64,000 bases of DNA from Marinilactibacillus sp042660675. Its GTDB lineage: Bacteria; Bacillota; Bacilli; Lactobacillales; Carnobacteriaceae_A. The translations under genes were made by a program, and so were the position numbers. The notes under the pieces were generated by a model that did no database searches, was not told the DNA's origin, and saw only the letters and a list, made by a program, of their open reading frames with translations. The stretch spans positions 186,001 through 250,000 of the forward strand of contig NZ_JBHSUL010000031.1 in assembly GCF_042660675.1 (NCBI RefSeq), read 5' to 3'. Positions 63,340-64,000 of the stretch are shown piece after piece; the stretch's first letter is position 1; every line of letters starts with the position of its first letter.

Positions 63340-64000
63340 TTCGTTCCAAACGTAATAAACTGATTGGTTGGCTGCTTCTTTTAGGGATTGTGCTATTGGC
63401 AGGAAATCCTGAAGCAGCCTCTGCTTCAGAAATTTCAGAAACTGTGAAATTTTCTGTGAGAGCTGTTATCCCGGAAAATCAGCGTGACTTAGATCAGACC
63501 TATTTTGATTTGAGTATAGAGCCCGATCAGGAGCAAGTTATTGAAACAGAGATCATGAACAATAGTAATGAAGACATTACAGTAATGGTTAATTTAAATA
63601 ATGCAGCAACAAATCGTAATGGCGTCATTGTTTACGATGTTGTGGATGCCATTGTCTATTCAGATCACCCCCTTAATACAATTGCTGAATTAGATACATC
63701 GGAAATCCAGTTAGAGGCAGGGGAAACAAAATCTGTTTTTGTTGATATTACTGCTCCTAGCGAACCTTTCGATGGTATCATTCTAGGGGGACTGAGATTT
63801 CAAGAAAAACGAGAAGATATTCAAGAAGTAGAATCTGATGTTTCAATAAGAAATGATTATGCTTATGTAATAGGCGTTCAACTTTCTCAAAACGAAAATG
63901 AACTGGAGCCAAATCTAGAATTAGTGGATGTCGAGCCAGGCTTATCTAACTCAAGAACTGCTGTTATTGCTCAGATCCAAAACATGGAACCTATGATTAT
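63336..64000 (+). CDS. DUF916 WxL-interacting membrane protein, partial
   Basis: The frame is open for 221 codons to the window edge. A signal peptide (~1-30, ending EAASA) is followed by the DUF916 peptidoglycan-binding beta domain: FSVRAVIPENQ, YFDLSIEPDQEQVIETEIMN, LEAGETKSVFVDITAP and FDGIILGGLRF. Complete family members add a DUF3324 domain and a C-terminal membrane helix, expected beyond the edge. The ATG at 63336 overlaps the previous TGA (ATGA), so translation is coupled; no strong ribosome site is needed. It presumably docks the two WxL proteins at the surface. Confidence 0.88.
   Translation, partial: MIRSKRNKLIGWLLLLGIVLLAGNPEAASASEISETVKFSVRAVIPENQRDLDQTYFDLSIEPDQEQVIETEIMNNSNEDITVMVNLNNAATNRNGVIVYDVVDAIVYSDHPLNTIAELDTSEIQLEAGETKSVFVDITAPSEPFDGIILGGLRFQEKREDIQEVESDVSIRNDYAYVIGVQLSQNENELEPNLELVDVEPGLSNSRTAVIAQIQNMEPMI

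Noticed and set aside
1..64000. CRISPR arrays, tRNA/rRNA genes, insertion sequences, prophage, toxin-antitoxin or defence genes
   Set aside because: I looked for repeats with regular spacing, transposase or integrase motifs and RNA-gene signatures and saw none.

Overview
The window is low-GC Firmicutes DNA. Two features suggest a marine or alkaliphilic member of the Lactobacillales (Carnobacteriaceae-like, for example Marinilactibacillus or Alkalibacterium). One is the closing WxL surface-protein cluster (two WxL proteins followed by a DUF916-type protein). The other is a Na+-coupled-type TRAP importer. The genus is an inference; no rRNA or marker gene is present. I saw no tRNA, rRNA, CRISPR array, insertion sequence, phage gene or defence system.

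Layout: (1) 1-16660 is a rhamnogalacturonan/pectin degradation block: ROK kinase, kduI-kduD with a convergent IclR (KdgR-like) regulator, then a TIM-barrel isomerase, GH105, DUF624, GH35 beta-galactosidase, PL11 rhamnogalacturonan lyase, and a YesS-like AraC regulator with YesU-, YesL- and YetA-like genes. (2) 16680-20482 is an LplABC-type oligosaccharide importer. (3) 20464-29998 is a rhamnose block: AraC regulator, TRAP transporter, rhaB-rhaA-rhaD-rhaM and an aldehyde dehydrogenase. (4) 29965-44571 is a second uronate-polysaccharide locus: AraC regulator, another LplABC-type importer (interrupted by an assembly gap), DUF624, GH105, a 72-aa protein, an F5/8C-like protein, heparinase II/III-family lyase, DUF2264, GH88, then an M24-like protein and NanE. 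(5) 44606-47436 holds two SDRs and an aldo/keto reductase. (6) 47500-50986 is a beta-glucoside PTS plus GH1 phospho-beta-glucosidase. (7) 50985-57815 (minus) is a cellulose-synthase-like exopolysaccharide cluster with a PilZ domain and two GT2-GtrA paralogues. (8) 57945-60298 holds an aldo/keto reductase and a stress-type SDR. (9) 60662-64000 is the WxL operon, cut by the window end.

Working model: short rhamnogalacturonan I oligosaccharides enter by the ABC or TRAP systems. They are cut inside the cell by PL11, YetA-like and GH105 enzymes, and galactan side chains are trimmed by GH35. Rhamnose passes through RhaM-RhaA-RhaB-RhaD and the aldehyde dehydrogenase. The unsaturated galacturonate product passes through KduI-KduD to 2-keto-3-deoxygluconate; its kinase and aldolase are not in the window. 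Almost all polysaccharide enzymes here lack signal peptides, so the strain looks like an oligosaccharide scavenger. Neither ABC importer has an ATPase gene, so a shared MsmX-type ATPase elsewhere is expected.

The clearest unreported-looking signals are: a repeated palindrome TTTCY-N5-RGAAA just downstream of the kduI and iclR promoters (probable KdgR-like operator); matching hairpins between binding-protein and permease genes in both ABC operons; and the second uronate locus, whose substrate I cannot assign and which carries an M24-family protein lacking key metal ligands.
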